DNA from: Desulfosoma caldarium
GTDB lineage: Bacteria > Desulfobacterota > Syntrophobacteria > Syntrophobacterales > DSM-9756
DNA: 64,000 nt
Assembly (NCBI RefSeq): GCF_003751385.1
Contig: NZ_RJVA01000011.1
Span: 459,126-523,125, forward strand
Direction of reading: 5' to 3'
The notes beneath the pieces are model-generated. The model worked only from the letters and a program-made list of their open reading frames with translations, was not told the DNA's origin and did not search any database. Of the stretch, positions 29,057-36,016 are shown in pieces (the first letter of the stretch is position 1; each line of letters begins with the position of its first letter). The position numbers and the translations under genes are program-made.

Positions 29057-29703
29057 GAGAAGATACCTCCTTGCAGGAGCCGTGGCCTCAAGCGGCGCAC
29101 GGCGTTGACGAATCGGTTCATTTTTTCCGGATCCTTGCGGCCCGGGCGACTTTCCACTCCGGAACTCACATCCACCCCGGAAGGTTCGGCGGCGCGCACG
29201 GCGTCCTCCACGTTTTCCGGGCTCAGTCCTCCGGCAAGGATCATGGGCGCACCCTTCACGGCGCCTCGTGCTTGGCGCCAGTCCCACGCCAACGCGTTGC
29301 CTCCGGGGCGCTGCGCGCCGGCGCATTCCACCAAGAAGGCCGAAGGGGCGTAACGGACGTGAGCCTCAACGAGCGGCGCTCGATTGATAAACAGGGCTTT
29401 GATGACACGAAGGCCGGCGTCTTGAAGCCGCGCCACATCTTCGGGGGATTCATGGCCGTGCAGTTGCACGGCATGAAGGCCTACCGAACGCGCCCTGGCC
29501 AGCACGGCTTCCCACGGCACATCGACAAAAACCCCGACGGCGGCGATATGGGACGACAGTGCCCGCGCGATACTTCGAGCCGTGGCGTCGTCCACAAAAC
29601 GAGGGCTTTTGGGGTAAAAAACCAGGCCCACCGCCTGAATGTCCAAGGCGCTAGCTGCGCGGGCATCGTCCAGGCATGTGATGCCGCAGATCTTAATGTC
29701 CAT
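29053..29703 (-). CDS. trpF: Phosphoribosylanthranilate isomerase
   Basis: 216 residues beginning MDIKICGIT, with [36 protein letters not shown] and [10 protein letters not shown], all family hallmarks. It converts phosphoribosylanthranilate to CdRP. The catalytic Cys is in KICGIT and the Asp in GVDVSSG. The ATG at 29703 overlaps the end of trpC by 11 nt. Confidence 0.93.
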   Translation of the reverse strand: MDIKICGITCLDDARAASALDIQAVGLVFYPKSPRFVDDATARSIARALSSHIAAVGVFVDVPWEAVLARARSVGLHAVQLHGHESPEDVARLQDAGLRVIKALFINRAPLVEAHVRYAPSAFLVECAGAQRPGGNALAWDWRQARGAVKGAPMILAGGLSPENVEDAVRAAEPSGVDVSSGVESRPGRKDPEKMNRFVNAVRRLRPRLLQGGIFS

Positions 29704-30580
29704 GGTGGCTTGCTCCCGATTTTGCCCTTGGAGGCGAAACATTTGTCGCCCTAACGTCCCCGGCGGCCACCATGGGTTCGATCAAGCGCCGCACAGCCGT
29801 TTCTGGGTTTGAGGCCCGCACGAGGGATTCGCCCACGAGAAAATTGCGAATCCCTGCCGCCACAAGTCGTTCAATGTCTGACCGGTCTCGTATGCCGCTT
29901 TCGGCCACCATGATGCAATCCACGGGGATCATCGGGCGCAGGCGAAGGGATGTGTCGAGGGAGGTCTCAAAGGTTTTCAGGTTTCTGTTGTTCACCCCTA
30001 CAAGGCGGGCACCGCACCGAAGAGCGGTCTCCAGTTCCGCTTCGTCGTGAACTTCCGTAAGAGCGCTGAGGCCCAGGGCATCGCACAGAGCTAAGGCGTC
30101 TCGAAGAAAGCCTTCGGGCACCGCCCGCACGATCAAGAGCACGGCATCGGCTTCGCTGACTCGCGCTTCGTAAATTTGGTAGACACTCACCGTAAAGTCC
30201 TTGCGAAGCACGGGAAGGCTCACGGCGCTGCGAGCGGCCTTGAGGTCGTCCAGCGATCCGCGGAAAAAAGGGCTGTCGGTCAAGACCGAAAGGGCCGCGG
30301 CGCCTCCGCGGGCATAGGCTTGAGCGTACACTGCGGGATTCAAATCAGGGCGAAGCATGCCTTTGGACGGGGAAGCCCGTTTAATTTCGGCAATGATGTG
30401 CACGCTTCCGCTTTGAGGCCCAGAATTGTTCTGTCGACCTGCGTAAAGGGCCGAAGCGAACGGGCGGGGTTTGGGCATGGCCTCTGCCAGGCGACGAAGA
30501 TCCTCGAGGGGCCTTTGGGCTGCGCGAGCGGCCACCTCTCGGCGCTTAACTTCCAAAATTTTAGCCAGTCGATCGCTCAT
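29693..30580 (-). CDS. trpC: Indole-3-glycerol-phosphate synthase
   Basis: 295 residues with IIAEIKRASPSKGM (catalytic Glu and Lys), LTDSPFFRGSLDDL, LPVLRKDFTV, LVGVNNRNLKTFE and MVAESGIRDRSDI. It closes the indole ring from CdRP. ATG 30580 is preceded by ACGGAGTCTTTATGC. The gene is 375 nt from trpD, the only large gap in the operon, and that gap contains a dispersed repeat. Confidence 0.93.
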   Translation of the reverse strand: MSDRLAKILEVKRREVAARAAQRPLEDLRRLAEAMPKPRPFASALYAGRQNNSGPQSGSVHIIAEIKRASPSKGMLRPDLNPAVYAQAYARGGAAALSVLTDSPFFRGSLDDLKAARSAVSLPVLRKDFTVSVYQIYEARVSEADAVLLIVRAVPEGFLRDALALCDALGLSALTEVHDEAELETALRCGARLVGVNNRNLKTFETSLDTSLRLRPMIPVDCIMVAESGIRDRSDIERLVAAGIRNFLVGESLVRASNPETAVRRLIEPMVAAGDVRATNVSPPRAKSGASHHGH

Positions 30581-30955
30581 GCATAAAGACTCCGTGAACT
30601 GTTCTTCATACGGCCCCCCGTGCATACCGCCGGTCGGGAAACTCCATCGGCATTGCGACGGAGGCTGCGTGCCCTCATCGTTATCTGCTCCGCAGGGCAT
30701 GTGGGGTGTTCCATGCCCAACAAGCTATCGCACCGTCACTGCCACGGAGGCGGGAGGCCATAACATTCTCAATGTTTTGGATTTCCGCTTTCGCGGGAAT
30801 GACTCTCTGCACCGCACCTGTGGCACTCCAAAAGTCCTTGAATTCCCGCTTCCCGGTCGGGCGGGAACAAGGTTCGCGGGAATAAAGTCCGAAAAAGCCA
30901 GAGGCGTTCTCGAAGAAGCCCCAAGAAAGGGCCGTTTTTTTCACGCTTCGGCATT
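30581..30955. other. Gap inside the trp operon (trpD-trpC)
   Basis: No gene is seen in this 375-nt interruption, while the other trp junctions overlap or are within 22 nt. It contains a copy of the 55-bp dispersed repeat (30749-30803) and further GCGGGAA palindromic segments, consistent with insertion of repeat sequence into the operon. Confidence 0.6.
30749..30803 (-). repeat. 55-bp dispersed repeat, copy 1
   Basis: Read on the minus strand it starts GTCATTCCCGCGAAAGCGG and ends GTTATGGCCTCCCGCC. It matches 60773-60827 (plus strand) at 47 of 55 positions by eye. The CGCGAAAGCGGGAAT palindrome is a common bacterial dispersed motif. Confidence 0.7.
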
Positions 30956-31978
30956 TCATGACGGCGCTTTTTGTTGGGTAAGGCGCACAAGGCTTTCTAG
31001 CTTGTCACGGGCGGTTCCGGAATCGATGCTCTTTTCGGCAAGGTGCATGCCGTCTCGAAAATCTTCCCCCACACCGGCCGCCACCAGAGCCGCCGCCGCA
31101 TTCAACACCACCACATCGCGACACGGTCCGGGCGTGCCTTCCAGCACCGATCGCAGGATTCGAGCGTTTTCTTCGGGAGAGCCGCCCCGGAGTGCTTCCG
31201 GGTCGGCTTTTCGTCCCAGCAGGCGTTCCGGCTCCAGGTCGCAGGTGCGCAGCAAACCGTCCCGCAGTTCGGTGACGCGCGTGGGAGCGCAGACACTGAT
31301 TTCGTCCAAGCCGTCGTGGCCATGAACGACAAAAGCTCGGCGGGTGCCCAAAAGCTCTAGAGCTTGAGCGAACATTTCCGTCAGTTCCGGGGCGAAAACG
31401 CCCAGCACCTGGCAGTTGGCTCCGGCCGGGTTGGTCAGCGGCCCCAGCATATTGAAAATGGATCGAATCCCCACTTCCTTGCGCGCGGTGGCCGCATACT
31501 TCATGGCCCCGTGATAGAGCGGCGCAAAAAGAAAGCCGATACCGATGTCTCCGACAATTTCTTCCACCACTTCCGGATCCACATCCAGCCGCACGCCCAG
31601 TGCTTCAAGCACGTCGGCGCTGCCGCATCGGCTGGAAACCGAACGGTTGCCGTGTTTGGCCACCGTGACCCCGCACCCCGCCACCACAAAGGCAGCTGTG
31701 GTGGAAATGTTAAAGGTCTGGGCTCCGTCGCCGCCGGTGCCACAGGTGTCCACTACGGTGGCAGCGGGCACATGAAGCCGATGCGCTTTTCGGCGCATGG
31801 TTCGAGCAGCCCCCGCCAGTTCGGCAAAGGTTTCCCCTTTGGTGGCCAAAGCCGCCATAAAGGCGCCGATCTGGGCGTCGGTGAGCGATCCGGACATAAG
31901 CTGGTCCATGAGAACGCTCATTTCCTCTTCCGTCAGGTCCACGCGTCGCGTCAGGCGTTGCATCAATTCAACAAACAC
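30956..31978 (-). CDS. trpD: Anthranilate phosphoribosyltransferase
   Basis: About 340 residues with VVDTCGTGGDGAQTFNISTT (PRPP/anthranilate site), KHGNRSVSSRCGSADVLEAL and GPLTNPAGA. It transfers phosphoribosyl to anthranilate. GTG 31978 is favoured because GGAGG lies 8 nt upstream, and the upstream in-frame ATG 31993 contains that ribosome site. It overlaps trpG by about 11 nt. Confidence 0.93.
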   Translation of the reverse strand: MFVELMQRLTRRVDLTEEEMSVLMDQLMSGSLTDAQIGAFMAALATKGETFAELAGAARTMRRKAHRLHVPAATVVDTCGTGGDGAQTFNISTTAAFVVAGCGVTVAKHGNRSVSSRCGSADVLEALGVRLDVDPEVVEEIVGDIGIGFLFAPLYHGAMKYAATARKEVGIRSIFNMLGPLTNPAGANCQVLGVFAPELTEMFAQALELLGTRRAFVVHGHDGLDEISVCAPTRVTELRDGLLRTCDLEPERLLGRKADPEALRGGSPEENARILRSVLEGTPGPCRDVVVLNAAAALVAAGVGEDFRDGMHLAEKSIDSGTARDKLESLVRLTQQKAPS

Positions 31979-32555
31979 GGCTGTTTCCTCCATACCCGTT
32001 CAAAAAGTTGCGAAGAAGCCGCTTTCCCACGGGCGTCATGATGGATTCAGGATGAAACTGAATACCTTCACACGGATAGGTTTTGTGGCGAATGCCCATG
32101 ACTTCGCCGTCATCAGCTTCCGCACTGATTTCCAAACATTCCGGAAGGGCCGCGCGATCCACGGCCAGGGAATGGTAGCGCATGGCCTGAAACGGGCCGG
32201 CAATGCCTCGGTAAATGCCCCGCCCGTCAGGCTGCACCATGGACGTCTTGCCGTGCATGAGGTGCTGGGCCGAGCCCACGCGGCCTCCATAGGCCACGGC
32301 GATGGCCTGATGTCCCAGGCACACGCCCAGAATGGGAATGGCCTGCGCGGCGGCGCGAATGAGCGGCACCGAAATGCCCGCATCTTCGGGGCGTCCCGGT
32401 CCCGGAGAAATGACGATGCCTTGGGGGTTCCACGACAGAATCTCGTCCACGGAAGCTGCGTCGTTTCGCACTACCCGCACCTCGGCTCCAAGCACCTGAA
32501 GGTATTGGACCAGGTTGTAGGTAAAGGAATCGTAGTTGTCGATCATGACGATCAT
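31968..32555 (-). CDS. trpG: Anthranilate synthase glutamine amidotransferase subunit
   Basis: 195 residues: MIDNYDSFTYNLVQYLQ, SPGPGRPEDAGIS, the nucleophile in ILGVCLGHQAIA and the His/Glu in GIQFHPESIMTP. It supplies ammonia from glutamine to TrpE and could also serve PabB. ATG 32555 has AAGGAGTG 8 nt upstream. Confidence 0.92.
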   Translation of the reverse strand: MIVMIDNYDSFTYNLVQYLQVLGAEVRVVRNDAASVDEILSWNPQGIVISPGPGRPEDAGISVPLIRAAAQAIPILGVCLGHQAIAVAYGGRVGSAQHLMHGKTSMVQPDGRGIYRGIAGPFQAMRYHSLAVDRAALPECLEISAEADDGEVMGIRHKTYPCEGIQFHPESIMTPVGKRLLRNFLNGYGGNSRVC

Positions 32556-32573
32556 GGCGGGCACTCCTTCGTG

Positions 32574-34133
32574 TCAGTGCCTAAATGTTTCGGCGTTTCG
32601 AAGCACGGCCACGGCCTTGAACATGGCTTTCGCCTTGTTCACCGTTTCCTCATATTCCCGTTGCGGATCGGAATCGGCCACGATGCCCGCGCCGGTCTGC
32701 ACGGTCATGGTGCCGTCGTTCAGGCACGCCGTGCGAATGGTGATGGCCAGATCCATGTTGCCCGTGTACGCGATGTATCCCACGGCGCCACCGTATGGGC
32801 CTCGAGGCGTGGGTTCCAGGTCGGCAATGATTTCCATGGCTCGAATCTTTGGAGCCCCGGTGAGCGTTCCTGCCGGAAAGGTGGCCCGCAGAAGGTCCCA
32901 GGCATCACAGTCGCGCCGAAGGTCGCAGGTGATGTTGGACACCAAGTGCATGACGTGGGAATAGCGTTCCACCACCATGAGGTCGGTCACCTGCACGGTG
33001 CCGGTTTCCGCTACCCGGCCCAGGTCATTGCGGCCAAGGTCCACCAGCATGAGGTGTTCCGCCCGTTCCTTGGGGTCTTTGAGCAGTTCGTCGGCCAGGC
33101 GCCGATCTTCCTGTTCCGTGGCACCTCGAGGGCGCGTCCCGGCAATGGGCCGAAGGGTGGCCACACCGTTTTCCAGACGCACCATGGTTTCCGGGGATGA
33201 CCCCACAAGAATGCGGTCGTCCAATTCCATAAAGAACATGTACGGCGATGGGTTGATGTAGCGCTGCGCTCGGTAGAGAAACCAGGGGTCGGGAGCGGGC
33301 TGCAGCACAAAGGGTTGGGAAAGGACCGTTTGGATAACGTCCCCCGCGCGAATAAGGTCCTTGACGGTGCGCACCATGGCTAGAAAATTCTCGCGGGATA
33401 CCGTCGATTGAAAGGCCTCCGTGCCGGAACCGAAAAGCGGGGGCCCGAAGCCTTTTTCCGCGGCAGGCGAGGGCGGCTCGGAACCTCGAAGGTCCAGAGG
33501 AATGGAAGGAACGACCAAAGGGTTTTCCAAGGATTTCGCGAGAGATTCCAGGCGCGCCACGGCGCCGTCGTAGCCTTGAGAAGGGTCCTCGGTTTCCTCG
33601 AGCCGGGCCACGGGAACCAGCAGCGTGAGCGTGTGCCGGACATTGTCAAAGATGAGAAGCTCATCGGTCATGACGAAATGGCCGAGCGGGACTTCCGGTG
33701 GCAGCGCGTTGGCAATTTTTTCAAAAAAGGACACGGTTTCGTAGGCAATCCACCCCACAAGGCCGCCCCAGAATCGAGGAAGCCCGGGAACGGACACGGG
33801 CCGATACGGTGCCATGAGGCTTCGAAGAACCTGCAGAGGGTCTCCACCATGGGGCACAGCGCGGCGCATGCCGTTTTCCAGGATTTCCACATGATGGCGA
33901 AACAGACGCACGTGCCGGGAGGCAGACGCTCCCAGAAAGCTGTACCGGCCCCAGCGTTCCCCACCTTCCACACTTTCCAGAAGAAACACGGGGCGGCCGG
34001 GCTGGCGAATCTTGGCCAGGGCGGAGACGGGGGTTTCCGTGTCGGCCAGAATTTCGCAACACACGGGGACCAGGTTGCCTCGGCGAAACAAATCCTTGAA
34101 TTCATTGCGGGTCGGAAAGAATCTCAGCTTCAT
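32574..34133 (-). CDS. trpE: Anthranilate synthase component I
   Basis: 519 residues. The N-terminal LLESVEGGERWGRYSFLG carries the tryptophan feedback site (LLES). The C-terminal chorismate-binding core has PSPYMFFMELDDRILVGSSP, RPIAGTRPRG and MELVDLGRNDLGRV-like, GAPKIRAMEIIADLEPTPRG and YIAYTGNMDLAITIRT. It converts chorismate to anthranilate with TrpG. ATG 34133 is 22 nt after aroF, with GGAG upstream. Confidence 0.95.
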   Translation of the reverse strand: MKLRFFPTRNEFKDLFRRGNLVPVCCEILADTETPVSALAKIRQPGRPVFLLESVEGGERWGRYSFLGASASRHVRLFRHHVEILENGMRRAVPHGGDPLQVLRSLMAPYRPVSVPGLPRFWGGLVGWIAYETVSFFEKIANALPPEVPLGHFVMTDELLIFDNVRHTLTLLVPVARLEETEDPSQGYDGAVARLESLAKSLENPLVVPSIPLDLRGSEPPSPAAEKGFGPPLFGSGTEAFQSTVSRENFLAMVRTVKDLIRAGDVIQTVLSQPFVLQPAPDPWFLYRAQRYINPSPYMFFMELDDRILVGSSPETMVRLENGVATLRPIAGTRPRGATEQEDRRLADELLKDPKERAEHLMLVDLGRNDLGRVAETGTVQVTDLMVVERYSHVMHLVSNITCDLRRDCDAWDLLRATFPAGTLTGAPKIRAMEIIADLEPTPRGPYGGAVGYIAYTGNMDLAITIRTACLNDGTMTVQTGAGIVADSDPQREYEETVNKAKAMFKAVAVLRNAETFRH

Positions 34134-34155
34134 TGCAAGAGGGCTCCGTGAAAGG

Positions 34156-35214
34156 TCAGCTTATGGCGGCAAGGCTCGGCGACAAATCGGCGCGCTCCAG
34201 TTCCGGGACTCGGGCAAAAAGCTGCGCCAATGGGGCAATTTCTTCGCATAGCCTTTGAAACTGCTCGGGATACAAGGACTGGGCCCCATCGCTCAGGGCC
34301 TCGTCCGGTCGGTGATGGACTTCGACCATGAGGCCGTTCGCCCCCACGGCCACGGCGGCGCGGCTCAGAGGAATGACTTGGTCGCGGCGGCCGCAGGCAT
34401 GGCTGGGATCCACAAGGATAGGGAGATGGCTTTCCTTGCGCACCACGGGCACGGCGGAAAGGTCCAGGGTGTTGCGGCTGTGAGCGGTGAAAGTGCGAAT
34501 GCCGCGTTCGCACAGAATGACGTGAGGGTTGCCGCCTTCCAGAATGTATTCGGCGGCCATGAGCCATTCTTCCAGAGTGGCGGCCATGCCGCGTTTGAGG
34601 AGCACCGGCTTGGAGGACTGGCCGGCGCGGCGAAGGAGGGTGAAGTTTTGCATGTTGCGCGCCCCGATCTGAACCACATCGGCGACCTCTTCCACTAAAT
34701 CGTACACCGTGTGGTCCAGGGCTTCCGTGACAATGGGAAGCCCTGTTTCTTGGCGCACTCGATCGAGGATTTTCAGGGCTTTTTCTCCAAGCCCTTGAAA
34801 CGCATACGGGGACGTGCGCGGCTTAAAAGCGCCGCCCCGAAACAGGTGCGCTCCGGCCCGCTTGACCTGCCGAGCGATGGTCAGGGCCTGCTCTTCGCTT
34901 TCCACGGCACACGGACCGGCGATGAGCACCAACGAGCCGTTGCCGATGCGCACATCGCCCACGGGAACAACGGTGTCCTGCGCATGAAATTCTCGGCTCA
35001 CCAGCTTGTAAGGACGCGTCACCGGGATGGCTTCCTTGACCCCGGCTAGACTCAGGATCCAGTTGGGATCCACCGGGCCTCGATTGTGCAAAACCCCGAT
35101 GGCCATGCGTTCTCCACCCTGAATGGGGCGGGCACTGTAGCCTCGCGCTTCAATGGCGCGCACCACCTGAGCGATGTCTTCTGCAGTGGCTCTCTTGTGC
35201 ATGACAACAAGCAT
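34156..35214 (-). CDS. aroF: DAHP synthase, AroF/type I-beta with N-terminal regulatory domain
   Basis: 352 residues. Residues 1-90 form the ferredoxin-like/ACT-like regulatory domain (MLVVMHKRATAEDIAQVV). The rest is the barrel: LIAGPCAVESEEQAL, FRGGAFKPRTSPYAFQGLG, MQNFTLLRRAG, LILCERGIRTF-like and VDPSHACGRR. It makes the first shikimate intermediate from PEP and erythrose 4-phosphate. ATG 35214 has AGGAGGT 7 nt upstream. Lying behind the trp leader as first gene, its expression is tied to tryptophan supply. Confidence 0.93.
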   Translation of the reverse strand: MLVVMHKRATAEDIAQVVRAIEARGYSARPIQGGERMAIGVLHNRGPVDPNWILSLAGVKEAIPVTRPYKLVSREFHAQDTVVPVGDVRIGNGSLVLIAGPCAVESEEQALTIARQVKRAGAHLFRGGAFKPRTSPYAFQGLGEKALKILDRVRQETGLPIVTEALDHTVYDLVEEVADVVQIGARNMQNFTLLRRAGQSSKPVLLKRGMAATLEEWLMAAEYILEGGNPHVILCERGIRTFTAHSRNTLDLSAVPVVRKESHLPILVDPSHACGRRDQVIPLSRAAVAVGANGLMVEVHHRPDEALSDGAQSLYPEQFQRLCEEIAPLAQLFARVPELERADLSPSLAAIS

Positions 35215-35267
35215 GACGGACACCTCCTGTGCCTGGGTTGAAACATGAGCTCGACCGTGAGTCGGCC

Positions 35268-35307
35268 GAAAAAAATAAAAGGCCGAGGGATGCAATCCCA
35301 CGGCCTT
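35268..35307 (-). terminator. Attenuator terminator 2 of the trp operon
   Basis: On the minus strand, AAGGCCGTGGGAT-TGC-ATCCCTCGGCCTT is a 13-bp stem with one mismatch. It is followed by a T-rich run (TTTTTATTTTTTT). Its first arm can alternatively pair with the second arm of terminator 1. Confidence 0.85.
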
Positions 35308-35314
35308 GGGCTTC

Positions 35315-35351
35315 AAACAAAAAGACCGTGGGCCGGGTGGCCCACGGTCTT
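35315..35351 (-). terminator. Attenuator terminator 1 of the trp operon
   Basis: On the minus strand, AAGACCGTGGGCC-ACCC-GGCCCACGGTCTT is a perfect 13-bp stem followed by TTTTTGTTT. It begins 25 nt after the leader peptide stop. An upstream segment CCACCGG (35374-35368) can pair with CCGTGG of its first arm as antiterminator. Confidence 0.9.
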
Positions 35352-35375
35352 CACGATTTCTTCGATGCCGGTGGT

Positions 35376-35471
35376 CTAGAGCGACCCACCTCCGTCGGCG
35401 CACCCGTGCACACTGCACCACCACCAGCACCACCAAAAACCAACGCTATGCGAGGAAATTTGAGAGCCCAC
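35376..35471 (-). CDS. trpL: trp operon leader peptide (attenuation)
   Basis: A 31-codon frame from GTG 35471 to TAG 35376. It encodes FWWCWWWC at residues 12-19, so five Trp codons lie within six (35435-35418). AAAAGG is 8 nt before the GTG. The Trp-codon RNA GCUGGUGGU (35428-35420) can pair over 9 bp with ACCACCGGC (35375-35367), which directly follows the stop codon. This is the canonical 1:2 arrangement. Two terminators and aroF-trpE follow. Such Trp density in a leader is not plausible by chance. Confidence 0.88.
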   Translation of the reverse strand: MGSQISSHSVGFWWCWWWCSVHGCADGGGSL

Positions 35472-35520
35472 GGAGTATGCCTTTTGGTCTTAGAGTTTAC
35501 TACACTTTGAAACGCCCTTT

Positions 35521-35549
35521 GCCTAAAGCGCGTGAGTGCACTTTGTCAA
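35521..35549 (-). promoter_or_regulatory. Candidate trp promoter
   Basis: A perfect -35 TTGACA (35549-35544) stands on the minus strand 17 nt from a poor -10 (TTAGGC, 35526-35521), upstream of the leader. Downstream, TAGTAAACT near 35500 resembles the core of a TrpR site (TAGTTAACT), but the flanks do not match. Confidence 0.35.
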
Positions 35550-35673
35550 GAAAAATTTTTTCTCCAACGCTTAAAGCTTGGTGAGGGCCGCGCCCGGGCG
35601 ATTCGCCAAACTTTCGAGAACCCCGGTGGTTCAAGCGGTCGGACACCCCGCGCCTTCCGCTGGCTCCATCGGT

Positions 35674-35910
35674 TCATTTAAAGCGCTGCCGTCGTCCCCC
35701 TTGCTTGGACGCCTCCTTGCCTCGGCCCCGTGAACGTCGTCCACGGGGTTTCAAAAAATCCACGCGAATAAACTCGTGGCGATTGACAAACCTGACGAAC
35801 AACGGATGGATATTTAGTTCCCTTTGGACCACGGCCCGCACCTGTTCTGGCGTGGAAGACTTGCTGATGCCGTACTTGCGATAATCGTCCGTTTTAATGT
35901 AGAGAGCCAT
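35674..35910 (-). CDS. Small basic conserved-looking protein, unknown
   Basis: 78 residues. The first 52 form an ordinary alpha/beta-looking segment (MALYIKTDDYRKYGISKSS, then PEQVRAVVQRELNIHPLFVR). The last 26 are almost all Arg, Lys and Gly (KPRGRRSRGRGKEASKQ), suggesting nucleic-acid binding. TAGGGAGGCTGACC precedes ATG, a strong ribosome site that supports a real gene. It is not recognised as any named family. It is divergent from recD2. Confidence 0.65.
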   Translation of the reverse strand: MALYIKTDDYRKYGISKSSTPEQVRAVVQRELNIHPLFVRFVNRHEFIRVDFLKPRGRRSRGRGKEASKQGGRRQRFK

Positions 35911-36016
35911 GGTCAGCCTCCCTATGCATGGAATCTCATGGATTGCAATGCTATTGTAACAATCGATTAAGGGTTGTCAAAAACCTTGCGGGAGCCCTGC
36001 ACAAATCGATGGCACC

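Noticed and set aside
34156..35436. N-terminal extension of aroF through the leader region
   Set aside because: The extension reads through the leader and both terminators with Arg-rich nonsense; ATG 35214 with AGGAGGT is the clear start.
35490..35506. TrpR operator (TAGTAAACT)
   Set aside because: Only the central core resembles the operator; the outer GTAC arms are absent.
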